DNA of 64,000 bases from an uncultured Flavobacteriaceae bacterium (GCA_947488435.1 CANKZG010000002.1:310001-374000), one strand, 5' to 3'; counted from the first letter of the stretch, positions 1 through 8,381 are shown. Program-made: numbers and translations. The notes: generated from the sequence alone by a model not told the origin.

Positions 1-462
1 TTGATTAATAACTCCAACTTGATTTTTAAGAGCACCCAAATCCACACCGGTTTTACCACCAACAGAAGCATCTACCATAGACAGGAGGGTGGTGGGAATA
101 TTTATAAAAGCAATTCCGCGCTTAAAGGTGGAAGCTACAAAACCACCCAAATCCGTTACGACTCCACCACCTAGATTTATAAGAAGACTTTTTCGATCTG
201 CATCTAGGTTCGATAATTCTTCCCACAGTGTTGTACAGGTGGCAATATTTTTATGGATTTCCCCAGCCGGCATTTCTAGAAGCTCAAAACCAACATTCGA
301 ATTTAATTTTGAGGTAAATAGGGGTAAGCAATCTTTCTTTGTGTTGCTATCGACCAAAACAAATACTTTAGAATAATGGTTCGCAGCAAGATGTGAATTC
401 AAGGAGCTAAAAGCCATTTGCTCAAAATGAACTGCGTAAGAGGAAGTTATAATCGATTCCAT
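1..462 (-). CDS. aroB: 3-dehydroquinate synthase, N-terminal part (cut by window edge)
   Basis: Second enzyme of the shikimate pathway: converts DAHP to 3-dehydroquinate with NAD and a divalent metal, in the cytoplasm. The reading frame runs from an ATG at 462 off the left edge, so 154 N-terminal residues are visible. The nucleotide-binding stretch GGGVVTDLGGF (about residues 98-108) and the signature GGKTGVD (135-141) are intact and are typical of AroB. It is divergent from the proline dehydrogenase gene, with fewer than 100 bases between the two starts, which must hold both promoters. The C-terminal metal-binding half lies outside the window. Confidence 0.93.
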   Translation of the reverse strand, partial: MESIITSSYAVHFEQMAFSSLNSHLAANHYSKVFVLVDSNTKKDCLPLFTSKLNSNVGFELLEMPAGEIHKNIATCTTLWEELSNLDADRKSLLINLGGGVVTDLGGFVASTFKRGIAFINIPTTLLSMVDASVGGKTGVDLGALKNQVGVINQ

Positions 463-528
463 AAATTATCGTACATCAGCCTACAAAATAAAGACTATTT
501 TTATGGAAAAGAATACAATTTCTGTTTT

Positions 529-536
529 TATATTTG
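529..536 (+). promoter_or_regulatory. Candidate -7 box for the proline dehydrogenase gene
   Basis: TATATTTG matches the Bacteroidota -7 consensus TAnnTTTG and lies 22 bases before the ATG at 559. A good -33 TTTG at the right distance is not evident (only TTATG-like sequence), so this is a tentative call. Confidence 0.3.
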
Positions 537-558
537 ACCCACTTGGAAAATATCACAA

Positions 559-1725
559 ATGGAACATATTTTTGAGAATACTGCAACAGCTTTTGAACTA
601 AAAACCGATTCGGAACTAGAACGCGCTTATTTTTTATTTAAACTTATAGCCAACGAACCCCTAGTTCGCATAGGTACAGCCGTAACTAATTTTGCAATAA
701 AGGCGCACCTTCCTGTAGATGGTTTGATTCGCGCAACGGTTTTTGATCATTTTTGTGGTGGGGTTTCAGAAAAAGATTGCCTGCCACTCATAGATAAAAT
801 GTATCAAAAAGGAGTTTGCGCTGTGCTCGACTATTCGGTAGAAGGGAAAGAAGAAGAAGCGCAATTCGATTTTGCTTTGGAGAAAACGCTGCAAACTCTT
901 GATTTTGTAAAAGAAAAAGATGCTATTCCTTTTGCTGTTTTTAAACCCACCGGTTTTGGAAGGTTGGCGCTATACCAGAAGGTAGGGGAGCATAAAAGTC
1001 TGAATACGGAGGAAAAGGCAGAATGGGAACGTATTAATTATCGATATGATACGGTTTGTAAAAAAGCATACGATTTACAAGTAGCGCTGTTAATAGATGC
1101 TGAAGAGAGTTGGATGCAGTATGCTGCAGATATGCTGGCAGAAAAGATGATGAAAAAATACAATACAGAGAAAGCTATTGTATTTAACACTTTACAAACC
1201 TACCGCTGGGATCGTTTGGACTATTTAAAAGGATTGCATGCAAAGGCCAAGCAAGAAGATTTTAAAATTGGAATTAAGGTGGTACGCGGGGCCTACATGG
1301 AAAAAGAGCACGCAAGAGCAGAAGAAATGGGGTATCCAACGCCCATTTGTGCTTCAAAGCAAGCTACCGATGATAACTTTGATGCTACCATAGCCTATAT
1401 GATGGAGTGTTTGGAATGTATTGCTGTTTTTGCTGGTACCCATAATGAGAAAAGTAGTTACAGACTTATGGAATTGATGGCCGCGAATGACGTAGCGAAT
1501 GAAGATACCCGCGTTTGGTTTGGACAGCTGTATGGAATGAGTGATCATATTTCCTACAACCTATCTGCCAATGGTTATAATGTTGCCAAGTATGTGCCTT
1601 ATGGTCCGGTGCGGGATGTAATGCCTTATTTGATTAGACGAGCGGAAGAAAATACCTCGGTTGCAGGACAAACGAATAGAGAGTTAGCATTATTAAAACA
1701 AGAACGACGGAGACGAAAAATTTAG
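559..1725 (+). CDS. Proline dehydrogenase (monofunctional, FAD-dependent)
   Basis: Oxidises proline to pyrroline-5-carboxylate with FAD, passing electrons to the respiratory chain; first step of proline use as carbon and nitrogen source. The 388-residue length fits the stand-alone flavobacterial enzyme rather than the large bifunctional PutA. Visible family signatures are KVVRGAYMEKEH (about residues 241-252), which includes FAD/substrate contacts, LLIDAEES (about 176-183), and the C-terminal YGPVRDVMPYLIRRAEEN (about 348-365) with the paired arginines that bind the proline carboxylate. No aldehyde dehydrogenase domain follows, so the second step must be encoded elsewhere. The gene stands alone, divergent from aroB and convergent with the downstream ald cluster. 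Confidence 0.93.
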   Translation: MEHIFENTATAFELKTDSELERAYFLFKLIANEPLVRIGTAVTNFAIKAHLPVDGLIRATVFDHFCGGVSEKDCLPLIDKMYQKGVCAVLDYSVEGKEEEAQFDFALEKTLQTLDFVKEKDAIPFAVFKPTGFGRLALYQKVGEHKSLNTEEKAEWERINYRYDTVCKKAYDLQVALLIDAEESWMQYAADMLAEKMMKKYNTEKAIVFNTLQTYRWDRLDYLKGLHAKAKQEDFKIGIKVVRGAYMEKEHARAEEMGYPTPICASKQATDDNFDATIAYMMECLECIAVFAGTHNEKSSYRLMELMAANDVANEDTRVWFGQLYGMSDHISYNLSANGYNVAKYVPYGPVRDVMPYLIRRAEENTSVAGQTNRELALLKQERRRRKI

Positions 1726-1820
1726 TAATGGTTGATATTAGTGCTGAGTATTAAGTATGGAGTAATTAGTATGGAGGAGTGAGTTAACAGAATCATATAA
1801 TTTCACCTCAAATCTCAAAC

Positions 1821-2222
1821 CTAATCTTCCGTAAAAGTAATACGTTCAATTACGGCTTCATCCTTACAATTTTTTACCGATAAAACGGCTGCCGCTTCCT
1901 GAATTTCAGTTTGAATATAATAGGTTTTACAAGGCTCGCTTTCGGTATCACTTTTGCGAAAGTTGATGTCCCCTTCCTTAAGTATTGGTTGTAGACTAAC
2001 CGAATCTAATCCCTTAGCATCCAAAACCATTTTTACCGCATCGGAATAACCAAGGGGTTTGGACTGAATATTTTTAAGCACTCTACAATTGGGGAGATAG
2101 CAAAAATCTAAGATTGTTTCCTTTCCGGTCTCCTCTGCTTTTTTCTTTAAAAACAAGACCAATAAGACCATACCAATCGATACTCCAATAAGGTAGTAAC
2201 CCAAGCGTTTTAAAAATGCCAT
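1821..2222 (-). CDS. Small membrane-anchored protein, DUF4258-like
   Basis: A 133-residue protein with one N-terminal membrane segment (about residues 7-26, LGYYLIGVSIGMVLLVLFL) followed by KKK, so the rest probably depends on a single anchor. The soluble part contains FCYLPNCRVLKNIQSKP and three further cysteines. I recall this family being annotated as DUF4258 in flavobacteria and sitting next to alanine dehydrogenase; that assignment is from memory and not certain. Its start is 3 bases after the ald stop, so it is co-transcribed with ald. Function unknown. Confidence 0.7.
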   Translation of the reverse strand: MAFLKRLGYYLIGVSIGMVLLVLFLKKKAEETGKETILDFCYLPNCRVLKNIQSKPLGYSDAVKMVLDAKGLDSVSLQPILKEGDINFRKSDTESEPCKTYYIQTEIQEAAAVLSVKNCKDEAVIERITFTED

Positions 2223-2225
2223 TCC

Positions 2226-3425
2226 TTAAAAGATTAGAAAGTTGATGTCGCTATACGAAAGATCAAACCATTCGCCAACCACCTTATTGGTGAGCACCCC
2301 GTGGTAAAGATACAACCCATTGCGCAGGCCTTTATCAAAACGTAAGGCATGTTCCAAACCGCCATCTTCGCCAATTTTTAATAAATATGGAGTAAAGATA
2401 TTACTAATAGAAACCGATGAGGTCTTCGGGTAACGTGAAGGTATGTTAGGCACACCATAATGGATCACCCCATATTTTTCTATAGTAGGTTTGGCGTGAC
2501 TGGTGACCTCACTAGTCTCAAAACAACCGCCCATATCAATACTTACATCTATAATCACGGCACCTTTTTTCATATGCTCTACCATGGTACTGGAAACGAT
2601 AACCGGAGTGCGATCTTTGCCTCGGGTAGCACCAATAGCCACATCGCAGCGTTTTAGCGCTTTTAGTAAATTCTTAGGTTGTATGGTGGAGGTATACACC
2701 GTTTGTTTGAGATTGGTTTGTATGTTGCGCAATTTGGTGATGGAATTGTCAAATATTTTTACGTTAGCCCCTAAACCGATAGCAGATCGGGCTGCAAACT
2801 CCCCAACCGTACCGGCACCAATAATAACGACTTCTACCGGGGGTACCCCACTAATATTACCAAACATGAGTCCATTTCCCTTATTAGTAGCGGCCATTAA
2901 TTCTGAAGCTACCAGTACGGAAGAAGTCCCTGCAATTTCACTCAAGGAACGTACCGCAGGGTATTTACCATCATCATCGCGAATGTATTCAAAGGCAATG
3001 GCTGTACTGCGCTTCTTGGCCAATTCCTCAAAATAGCCTTTGGACTGCGTTTTTATTTGCAAGGCAGAAATCACTGTGGTTTGCGGATTTAGCAGTTGTA
3101 TTTCCGAAAAGGTAGGCGGCTCTACCTTTAGTATAATAGGGCAGGAGTATACCTTTTTGGTATCACGCGTAACCTCTGCACCAGCATTGGTATAATTTAC
3201 ATCCGAAAAATCGGCTCCTTCTCCGGCACCAGCTTCAATTAGTACCCGATGTCCGTTAGCAGTTAGGGCATTTACGGCATCTGGAGTTAAGCAAATACGG
3301 CGTTCCAAACGCTGATCTTCTTTGGGTAAACCGATAAAAAGTTCTCCTTTTTGTTTTAAAATTTCTAAGGTTTCCTCTTGGGGTAATAATTGTTGTTTAC
3401 TAAAGGGTGAAGATGGCTGTTGCAT
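2226..3425 (-). CDS. ald: Alanine dehydrogenase
   Basis: NAD-dependent interconversion of L-alanine and pyruvate plus ammonia. The 399-residue protein has the N-terminal substrate-domain motif IGLPKEDQRLERRICLTP (about residues 31-48) and a Rossmann fold with GAGTVGE at 203-209 followed by the acidic strand end KIFD. It carries an N-terminal extension of about 25 residues before the usual family start. Related lysine-pathway dehydrogenases share the fold, but the overall pattern fits Ald/PntA-like alanine dehydrogenases of Bacteroidota. It is followed at 3 bases by the DUF4258-like gene, forming a two-gene unit, and preceded by the terminator of the upstream membrane protein gene. Confidence 0.88.
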   Translation of the reverse strand: MQQPSSPFSKQQLLPQEETLEILKQKGELFIGLPKEDQRLERRICLTPDAVNALTANGHRVLIEAGAGEGADFSDVNYTNAGAEVTRDTKKVYSCPIILKVEPPTFSEIQLLNPQTTVISALQIKTQSKGYFEELAKKRSTAIAFEYIRDDDGKYPAVRSLSEIAGTSSVLVASELMAATNKGNGLMFGNISGVPPVEVVIIGAGTVGEFAARSAIGLGANVKIFDNSITKLRNIQTNLKQTVYTSTIQPKNLLKALKRCDVAIGATRGKDRTPVIVSSTMVEHMKKGAVIIDVSIDMGGCFETSEVTSHAKPTIEKYGVIHYGVPNIPSRYPKTSSVSISNIFTPYLLKIGEDGGLEHALRFDKGLRNGLYLYHGVLTNKVVGEWFDLSYSDINFLIF

Positions 3426-3457
3426 AGTTTGGTAAATGAGATCGGTACAAACAAAAA

Positions 3458-3479
3458 GATCCCGATGGCTATCGGGATC
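3458..3479 (-). terminator. Rho-independent terminator after the 3504-4073 gene
   Basis: Perfect 9-bp stem GATCCCGAT / ATCGGGATC (3458-3466 and 3471-3479) with loop ggct. Read on the minus strand it is followed by CTTTTTG, so it ends transcripts of the membrane protein gene upstream and insulates ald. Confidence 0.8.
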
Positions 3480-3503
3480 AAATTTACAATATTTTGGGGA
3501 GTC

Positions 3504-4073
3504 TTAGTGCTGTATCGATTCTTGATGCCTCAAATTCCGCTCAGTTTTTATCTTTTTTTTTTCTTCCTGCAGGCGTTGCTTTTCTTTTAAGGCTTTGAGT
3601 TCAGCATCCATGGCTTCCAGATCAATACCATGCACATGTTTGTCGTAGAGTTTGATACGAATAAAATAAACGATTGGAACTATGATCATACAAACAGGAA
3701 GTAACCATAATGTATTTTCAGTATCAATAAAATTGTCTTCTGAATATAGAACTTCAAACAACTGAAACGCATAAAGACAAATTGGAATAAGCAAAACATG
3801 ATACCACCAATGTTTGCAGGTGAAAAACCAAATTACTAGAAGATAAAGAGGTACTAACTTACTCAATAAGTACCACATATATGTATTTAAATTGTGAAAA
3901 CCATTATTGTCTATCACATATCCAAAAATGTTTATAGTTTCATCCGGATCTGCTGGAAAATAATCATGAGATTTGAAAATAAATGGGGAAGCAATTATAA
4001 AAAACACCGCTATAGACTCAATGAAAATTCTCTTTTTAGCTTTAACTTTTTTATTTGAAATATTTTTACTCAT
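3504..4073 (-). CDS. Four-helix membrane protein of a local paralogous family
   Basis: I do not recognise a named family. The 189-residue protein starts at the ATG at 4073; an upstream TTG at 4112 sits on a terminator stem and is unlikely. It shows four hydrophobic segments and a basic/acidic coiled C-terminus rich in K, E and Q (about residues 150-185). The middle reads LVIWFFTCKHWWYH, and the same W-F-T-x-x-HWWRY pattern occurs in the second half of the protein at 5053-6270 (CIWFITSQHWWRY) and in altered form in its first half (IWFLNTTYWWRY). It is monocistronic, bounded by terminators on both sides. Confidence 0.7.
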   Translation of the reverse strand: MSKNISNKKVKAKKRIFIESIAVFFIIASPFIFKSHDYFPADPDETINIFGYVIDNNGFHNLNTYMWYLLSKLVPLYLLVIWFFTCKHWWYHVLLIPICLYAFQLFEVLYSEDNFIDTENTLWLLPVCMIIVPIVYFIRIKLYDKHVHGIDLEAMDAELKALKEKQRLQEEKKKIKTERNLRHQESIQH

Positions 4074-4110
4074 AATCTTAGAAAATGATAATGTAATATT
4101 CCAGTAACGC

Positions 4111-4140
4111 AAAAAGGAGTAATTTATTGATTACTCCTTT
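4111..4140 (-). terminator. Terminator after the small lipoprotein gene
   Basis: Perfect stem AAAGGAGTAA / TTACTCCTTT (4113-4122 and 4131-4140). On the minus strand it is followed by a T run (AAAAA at 4111-4115 on the plus strand), 24 bases past the stop of the small gene at 4164. Confidence 0.8.
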
Positions 4141-4163
4141 AAAATTCGTATAAAAAAATAAAA

Positions 4164-4307
4164 CTAAAGGGTTTTTGTTAGTTTTGTCTTATCTACCCCT
4201 TGTTCAAACAATTGATCATCTTCTGCTGTCGAATCGGTGCAAGAAGAAGCGGCTACCATTAAGGTAACGCAGGCAAATAGCCCAAATAAAATGCGTTTCG
4301 TGTTCAT
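4164..4307 (-). CDS. Tiny secreted lipoprotein-like peptide (47 aa)
   Basis: The frame from ATG at 4307 to TAG at 4164 encodes 47 residues. Residues 1-22 form a signal peptide: KR at positions 4-5, a hydrophobic core, then VAASSC at 18-23 with Cys23 as a probable lipidation site; the -3 position is Ala rather than Leu, so cleavage by signal peptidase I is also possible. The mature part would be only 25 residues, acidic first (TAEDD) and ending GVDKTKLTKTL. Signal peptide, a -7 box and a downstream terminator together make this a real gene. Similar tiny secreted peptides with a DKTK-type tail occur in flavobacteria as far as I recall, without known function. An unusual repeat array lies upstream. 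Confidence 0.72.
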   Translation of the reverse strand: MNTKRILFGLFACVTLMVAASSCTDSTAEDDQLFEQGVDKTKLTKTL

Positions 4308-4350
4308 CGTAATCATTTTTAATAGTTGGAAAACTTTATAATATTATTAA

Positions 4351-4358
4351 CAAATGTA
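4351..4358 (-). promoter_or_regulatory. -7 promoter box of the small lipoprotein gene
   Basis: On the minus strand this reads TACATTTG, a match to TAnnTTTG. A TTTAG sequence lies upstream but only 16 bases away, shorter than the usual 19-21, suggesting a promoter that needs an activator. The start codon is 43 bases downstream. Confidence 0.45.
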
Positions 4359-4384
4359 AGAATTTCACTCTTAACTAAATGCTA

Positions 4385-4453
4385 TTTATCGGCAAAATAA
4401 TACCTTTTATCGGATAAATCAAACATTTCATCGAAATTTTTACCGTTCATCGA
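4385..4453 (-). repeat. Four phased copies of YCGATRAA upstream of the small lipoprotein gene
   Basis: The plus strand shows TTTATCGG at 4385-4392, TTTATCGG at 4406-4413, TTCATCGA at 4427-4434 and TTCATCGA at 4446-4453: four direct repeats at 21, 21 and 19 base spacing, about two helical turns. They all lie just upstream of the -7 box at 4351-4358, at about -43, -64, -84 and -104 from the inferred start. This is the geometry of a tandem activator-binding array. The regulator is unknown. Confidence 0.6.
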
Positions 4454-4569
4454 ATACTATACAATAATAATTCTCTTAAAACGATGTCAGAATTTATCAC
4501 AATAGCCCTTAAGAAGCTTATTATAATGTCATAGTATAGGATGACGCAATCCCTGTAAGAAGAAAGGGT

Positions 4570-4986
4570 TTACTGCTCGATAGAAAGTTCGCGCGTAGCA
4601 GTAGTGCAAATTTTTAAATGTACCGTAGTCGTATTTTCTGGTATTAGGGATTTTATTTTTTCGGGCCACTCCATAAAAATCCAAAGATCCGAGTTGAAAT
4701 ATTCCTCCACGCCCATATCTAAAGCTTCAAATTCATCCTCCAAACGATAAAAATCAAAATGGTAGGCCAGGGGAACGCCATGATTGTTTTCGTACTCATT
4801 TACAATACCAAAGGTAGGGCTGCTGGAACTATCGTCACTTCCCAAAACTTGCAACAGTTCCTTGATGAGCGTAGTTTTCCCGGCGCCCATTGCTCCGTGA
4901 AAGGCGATAACTTTTGATGGTGCCATGCGCAATACCGTTTCGGCTATTGCTCTTATTTCATGAATTTCGTATACAATTTTATACAT
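4570..4986 (-). CDS. tsaE: tRNA threonylcarbamoyladenosine biosynthesis ATPase TsaE
   Basis: Essential ATPase of the complex that makes t6A at position 37 of ANN-decoding tRNAs. The 138-residue protein has the P-loop GAMGAGKTT at residues 31-39, the switch-like SSSSPTFGIVNEY (about 53-65) and the HFDFYRLEDEFE motif (about 76-87), all characteristic of TsaE. Start is ATG at 4986. It is divergent from the membrane protein gene at 5053. Confidence 0.93.
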   Translation of the reverse strand: MYKIVYEIHEIRAIAETVLRMAPSKVIAFHGAMGAGKTTLIKELLQVLGSDDSSSSPTFGIVNEYENNHGVPLAYHFDFYRLEDEFEALDMGVEEYFNSDLWIFMEWPEKIKSLIPENTTTVHLKICTTATRELSIEQ

Positions 4987-5052
4987 GCTAGACTAGAAAT
5001 ACGTATACTTGTTGTAGCCCAAGTACAACTACCAAAAACAAAGATACGAAGC

Positions 5053-6270
5053 ATGAGCTGGGATTGGAAAAGAAAATACATCAAAGATGTTATCCTTACC
5101 ATAATTATTATTTTACTGCCATTTACCCTAGCAGTGCATTTAATGTATAGTGAGGAAACGGATATTTTACAATTCTATGGCTATCATTACGCGCATGGTT
5201 ATGTGAACAACAGCACCTTTGTTTGGACCTTTACCATATCGGTTATTCCCATAGTGTTATTTTCCATCTGGTTTTTAAACACCACCTACTGGTGGCGTTA
5301 CTTTATTTTAGGGGTTATTTTTTCGAATGTTATTTACTTGGCCGACATTTTGTGTTCAGGAGCGTTTGATGTGCATTGCATCTGGGTAAGTATTCTGGCG
5401 TTTTTGTTGTTCTTATTTCTTACCGATCGCTATACCTTACGCCATATTACAAACAATCAACATACCTTTTCAATTTCTTTCTTGAGAACAGTAAAAGGAA
5501 ACTTTAGAGAAATTTACCATCAAGTAAAACGTAGTTTTAGTGGTATTGAAAGCCAGAAAGAAGTAACCCGAGATACCGATTACGTTAAGAAACTGTATCA
5601 TGCGAAATCCGTATTAGATAAGGACGTGCTTACCCGAGGAATGGTCAAGAAACCTGTAAAAATTAGGCCTAAGGTAGAATTGTTTCTGGTGGCATTGCTG
5701 ACACTTACTCCTGTATTGTACTTTGTACATCGGGCCATTCCGGTAGATAAAACAGTATTGCAATGGGGTGGGATAGTGATCGGAAGCAATGGCTTTCCGG
5801 ATGTGCATACCTTTATATGGTATATTACTCTTAAAATATGTATCATTCTGCCCTTATGTATCTGGTTCATTACCTCGCAACACTGGTGGCGGTATTCTAT
5901 TTTATGTCCTATTGTTATTTTTACCCATCAATTATGGGCGTCTCTGCAACACTCCAAGGCTACCGTAGATGAAATGGAGTATATGAGTGCGCTGCCAATT
6001 ATCCTGTTTCTAGTATTGATTCTGGTAATATTATCTCAAGCGATAAAATACCAATCTAAAATCTTAGATATTTACGAACAAATATCAAAGGAAATAGAAA
6101 CCCTTTTAAGTACGATCAATGCTAGAGATGCTGAAGTGAAGCGCATGCAACTGCAGTTTGATAAGCTTAAAAATAAGGAAATAACAGAGCCTCAGGCCAA
6201 GCAGCAATTGGATGCCTTACTCGCCTTGAAAATCCAATTGGAAAAGCAATTAAAAGATAAAAAAGACTAA
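5053..6270 (+). CDS. Membrane protein with two copies of a four-helix domain
   Basis: A 405-residue protein; I chose ATG 5053 (MSWDWKRKYIKD) because upstream in-frame starts overlap the divergent tsaE. Two hydrophobic blocks (about residues 15-135 and 210-340) are separated by a charged linker, and a C-terminal coiled coil runs from about 345 to 405 (K/E/Q rich). The two blocks are alike: IWFLNTTYWWRY in the first, CIWFITSQHWWRY in the second, each preceded by a short segment with FxWxxT and followed by two helices. The single-copy relative is at 3504-4073. Function unknown; I see no transporter or enzyme motif. It ends in a 4-base tail-to-tail overlap with the HTH gene. Confidence 0.75.
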   Translation: MSWDWKRKYIKDVILTIIIILLPFTLAVHLMYSEETDILQFYGYHYAHGYVNNSTFVWTFTISVIPIVLFSIWFLNTTYWWRYFILGVIFSNVIYLADILCSGAFDVHCIWVSILAFLLFLFLTDRYTLRHITNNQHTFSISFLRTVKGNFREIYHQVKRSFSGIESQKEVTRDTDYVKKLYHAKSVLDKDVLTRGMVKKPVKIRPKVELFLVALLTLTPVLYFVHRAIPVDKTVLQWGGIVIGSNGFPDVHTFIWYITLKICIILPLCIWFITSQHWWRYSILCPIVIFTHQLWASLQHSKATVDEMEYMSALPIILFLVLILVILSQAIKYQSKILDIYEQISKEIETLLSTINARDAEVKRMQLQFDKLKNKEITEPQAKQQLDALLALKIQLEKQLKDKKD

Positions 6271-6659
6271 GCTCGTTGCGCTATTCTTTTTCTCCGTTCA
6301 ATCTCGTCAGAAACCTCACTTAAAAGGTTTTGTAACTCTTTTTCCTGGCGTTCTCGGATTTTTAATTCGATGATGTTCTCGATCTGACGTTGATTTTCGA
6401 ATGTCAAATCTTCAAAATTCAGAATGTCCTTCTTGGAGTCATTTTTTATCATTTCACCTTCACCGGTCATTAACCAAACTAAATCTAGTTGTGGGTAAGT
6501 ACGAATAATGGTTTCGATAACATCACTTCCAATAGAAGCATGGTTTTTTTTCATCCGTAGGGTATATCCATTACTGGCTCCTATGGAGATGTCAAACTGT
6601 CGGGCACTTAGGCCAACGTACTGAATGAACTGCATTAAACGATCAATAGTTTTTAACAT
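6267..6659 (-). CDS. Small HTH (XRE-like) DNA-binding protein
   Basis: A 130-residue protein starting at ATG 6659 (MLKTIDRLMQFIQYVGLS); the longer frame begins upstream of the inferred transcription start. Residues 1-65 look like the helix-turn-helix domain common in Bacteroidota (GLSARQFDISIGASNGYT, then DVIETIIRTYPQLDLVWLMTGEGEM), a type found in phage-repressor-like and chromosomal regulators. The C-terminus (about 80-128) is a charged coiled coil, probably for dimerisation. Target genes are unknown; autoregulation is likely given its own promoter. Confidence 0.8.
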   Translation of the reverse strand: MLKTIDRLMQFIQYVGLSARQFDISIGASNGYTLRMKKNHASIGSDVIETIIRTYPQLDLVWLMTGEGEMIKNDSKKDILNFEDLTFENQRQIENIIELKIRERQEKELQNLLSEVSDEIERRKRIAQRA

Positions 6660-6679
6660 AATAGGGAAAACTTTACGTG

Positions 6680-6713
6680 CAAAATTACACAAACTTGGTT
6701 AGTAAAGTACAAA
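6680..6713 (-). promoter_or_regulatory. Promoter of the small HTH gene
   Basis: On the minus strand TTTG (6710-6713) and TAATTTTG (6680-6687) are separated by 22 bases, close to the Bacteroidota -33/-7 arrangement. The predicted start of transcription is about 15 bases before the ATG at 6659. Confidence 0.4.
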
Positions 6714-6828
6714 TATACAATTTTTCAAAATAGTTTTAAATATTTTTAAATCAGATAGTTACAACTGATCCATAAAAAAAAGGGGGAGAGAATATCGCTT
6801 AAAAACCGTAAGATACGTAAAATCTTAC

Positions 6829-8373
6829 TCATCTAGGTAATAAAACCACAAAAGGGATAATCATTTCCTCTAAAGAAACCCCTCCATGCTGATAAGTGTT
6901 ACGGTAATAACTCACATAATGATTATAATTGTTAGGATATGCGAAAAATAAATCATTTTTAGCGAAAATAAATGAACTGCTCATGGTAATGCTGGGCAAA
7001 TGAATATCGGATGGTTTTCCTGATGCTAAAACATCTTTTTTGTCAAAGGTTAAGCTTCTGCCCGTTTTGTAGCGTAAATTTAAACTGGTATCACGATCTC
7101 CAATAACTTTTGACGGATTTTTCACGTTGATAGTACCATGGTCGGTTGTGATGATTAATTTAAATCCCATACCCTGAGCCTGTTGAATAATTTCCAATAG
7201 CGGAGAGTTTTTGAACCAACTTTGGGTCAAAGAACGGTACGCTTTGTCATTTGATGCCAGTTCTTTAATAACTTCCATTTCCGTTTTGGAATGTGATAAC
7301 ATGTCTACAAAGTTGTAGACAATTACCGTGAGGTCATTATCTTTTTGTGACCTAAAGTTTTGCGACAATTGCTTGCCTTGCTTTAAACTGCTAATTTTAT
7401 GATAATCCCATTTAATGTTTAGGCCCAAGCGTTTTATTTGAGATTCAAGAAATTGCGATTCAAACAAGTTTTTACCCCCTTCGTCCGTATCGTTTTTCCA
7501 CCAATTGGGATATCTTTTTTCCATATCTAATGGGGTAAGTCCGGAAAAAATAGCATTACGTGCATACTGTGTTGCGGTGGGTAAAATACTAAAGTAAGGA
7601 ATTTCCTTTTCCTTTTTATAAAAGGTGTTTAGGGTGTCTTCAAAAGAAAGCCATTGATCGTATCTTAAATTATCTACAACAACCAAAAGGGTAGGCGTAT
7701 CTTTTAGCTCCGGTTGAATTAATGTTCTAAAAAGAGTATGCGACATTACAGGACCGTCCTCATCATCAAACCAATCTTTGTAATTTTTATCTACAAATTT
7801 TCCAAACTGATTGTTCGCTTCGTTTTTTTGTGATTCCAGTATTTCGAACATCCCAGAATCCTCAATCTCCTCTAATTGCAATTCCCAATAGATCAATTTT
7901 TTATACAATTCTGTCCATTCCTCAATGCTATTCACCATCGAGAGATCCATAGCTATTTTACGGAATTCTTGCTGATAATCGGAGGTGGTTTTTTCGCTAA
8001 CCAATCGAGAATGATCCAGACTCTTTTTAAGCGATAAAAGAATTTGATTTGGGTTTACGGGCTTTATAAGGTAATCTGCGATCTTAGATCCTATAGCCTC
8101 ATCCATAATATACTCTTCCTCACTTTTGGTAATCATAACTACAGGCAGCGTTGCATCAATACCTTTTATTTCATTCAGTGTTTCGAGTCCTGATATTCCT
8201 GGCATATTTTCATCAAGAAAAACAATATCAAATCTATGCTGCGCGATCTCCTCCAAAGCTTCCTGTCCGCTTTTACAGGTAACTACCTTATATTCCTTAC
8301 GCTCTAAGAATAAAATGTGTGGTTTTAGTAAATCAATTTCATCATCAACCCAGAGTATTGTTATCTTGTTCAT
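6829..8373 (-). CDS. porX: PorX, response regulator with PglZ phosphatase-type domain
   Basis: Response regulator that controls type IX secretion and gliding genes in Bacteroidota, classically with the kinase PorY and sigma factor SigP. Of 514 residues, 1-120 form a receiver domain with the acidic pocket DD at 10-11, phospho-acceptor Asp54 (FLDENMPG) and the KP dyad in DYLIKP. The remainder is a PglZ/alkaline-phosphatase-superfamily domain; VVVDNLRYDQW and TTDHGT are the metal-binding signatures and are intact. PorX from Porphyromonas is reported to act on oligonucleotide substrates; that is family knowledge. No porY is present in this window. It is divergent from the HD gene; 37 bases separate the starts. 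Confidence 0.95.
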   Translation of the reverse strand: MNKITILWVDDEIDLLKPHILFLERKEYKVVTCKSGQEALEEIAQHRFDIVFLDENMPGISGLETLNEIKGIDATLPVVMITKSEEEYIMDEAIGSKIADYLIKPVNPNQILLSLKKSLDHSRLVSEKTTSDYQQEFRKIAMDLSMVNSIEEWTELYKKLIYWELQLEEIEDSGMFEILESQKNEANNQFGKFVDKNYKDWFDDEDGPVMSHTLFRTLIQPELKDTPTLLVVVDNLRYDQWLSFEDTLNTFYKKEKEIPYFSILPTATQYARNAIFSGLTPLDMEKRYPNWWKNDTDEGGKNLFESQFLESQIKRLGLNIKWDYHKISSLKQGKQLSQNFRSQKDNDLTVIVYNFVDMLSHSKTEMEVIKELASNDKAYRSLTQSWFKNSPLLEIIQQAQGMGFKLIITTDHGTINVKNPSKVIGDRDTSLNLRYKTGRSLTFDKKDVLASGKPSDIHLPSITMSSSFIFAKNDLFFAYPNNYNHYVSYYRNTYQHGGVSLEEMIIPFVVLLPR

Positions 8374-8381
8374 TTAGTACC

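Noticed and set aside
1754-1776. Short direct repeat agtatggag (two copies, 14-base period) after proline dehydrogenase
   Set aside because: Low-complexity AGTAT-type repeats occur commonly between flavobacterial genes; no gene or hairpin is associated.
2503-3036. 177-codon open frame on the plus strand inside ald
   Set aside because: It lies fully antisense to a well-conserved dehydrogenase and has no recognisable motif.
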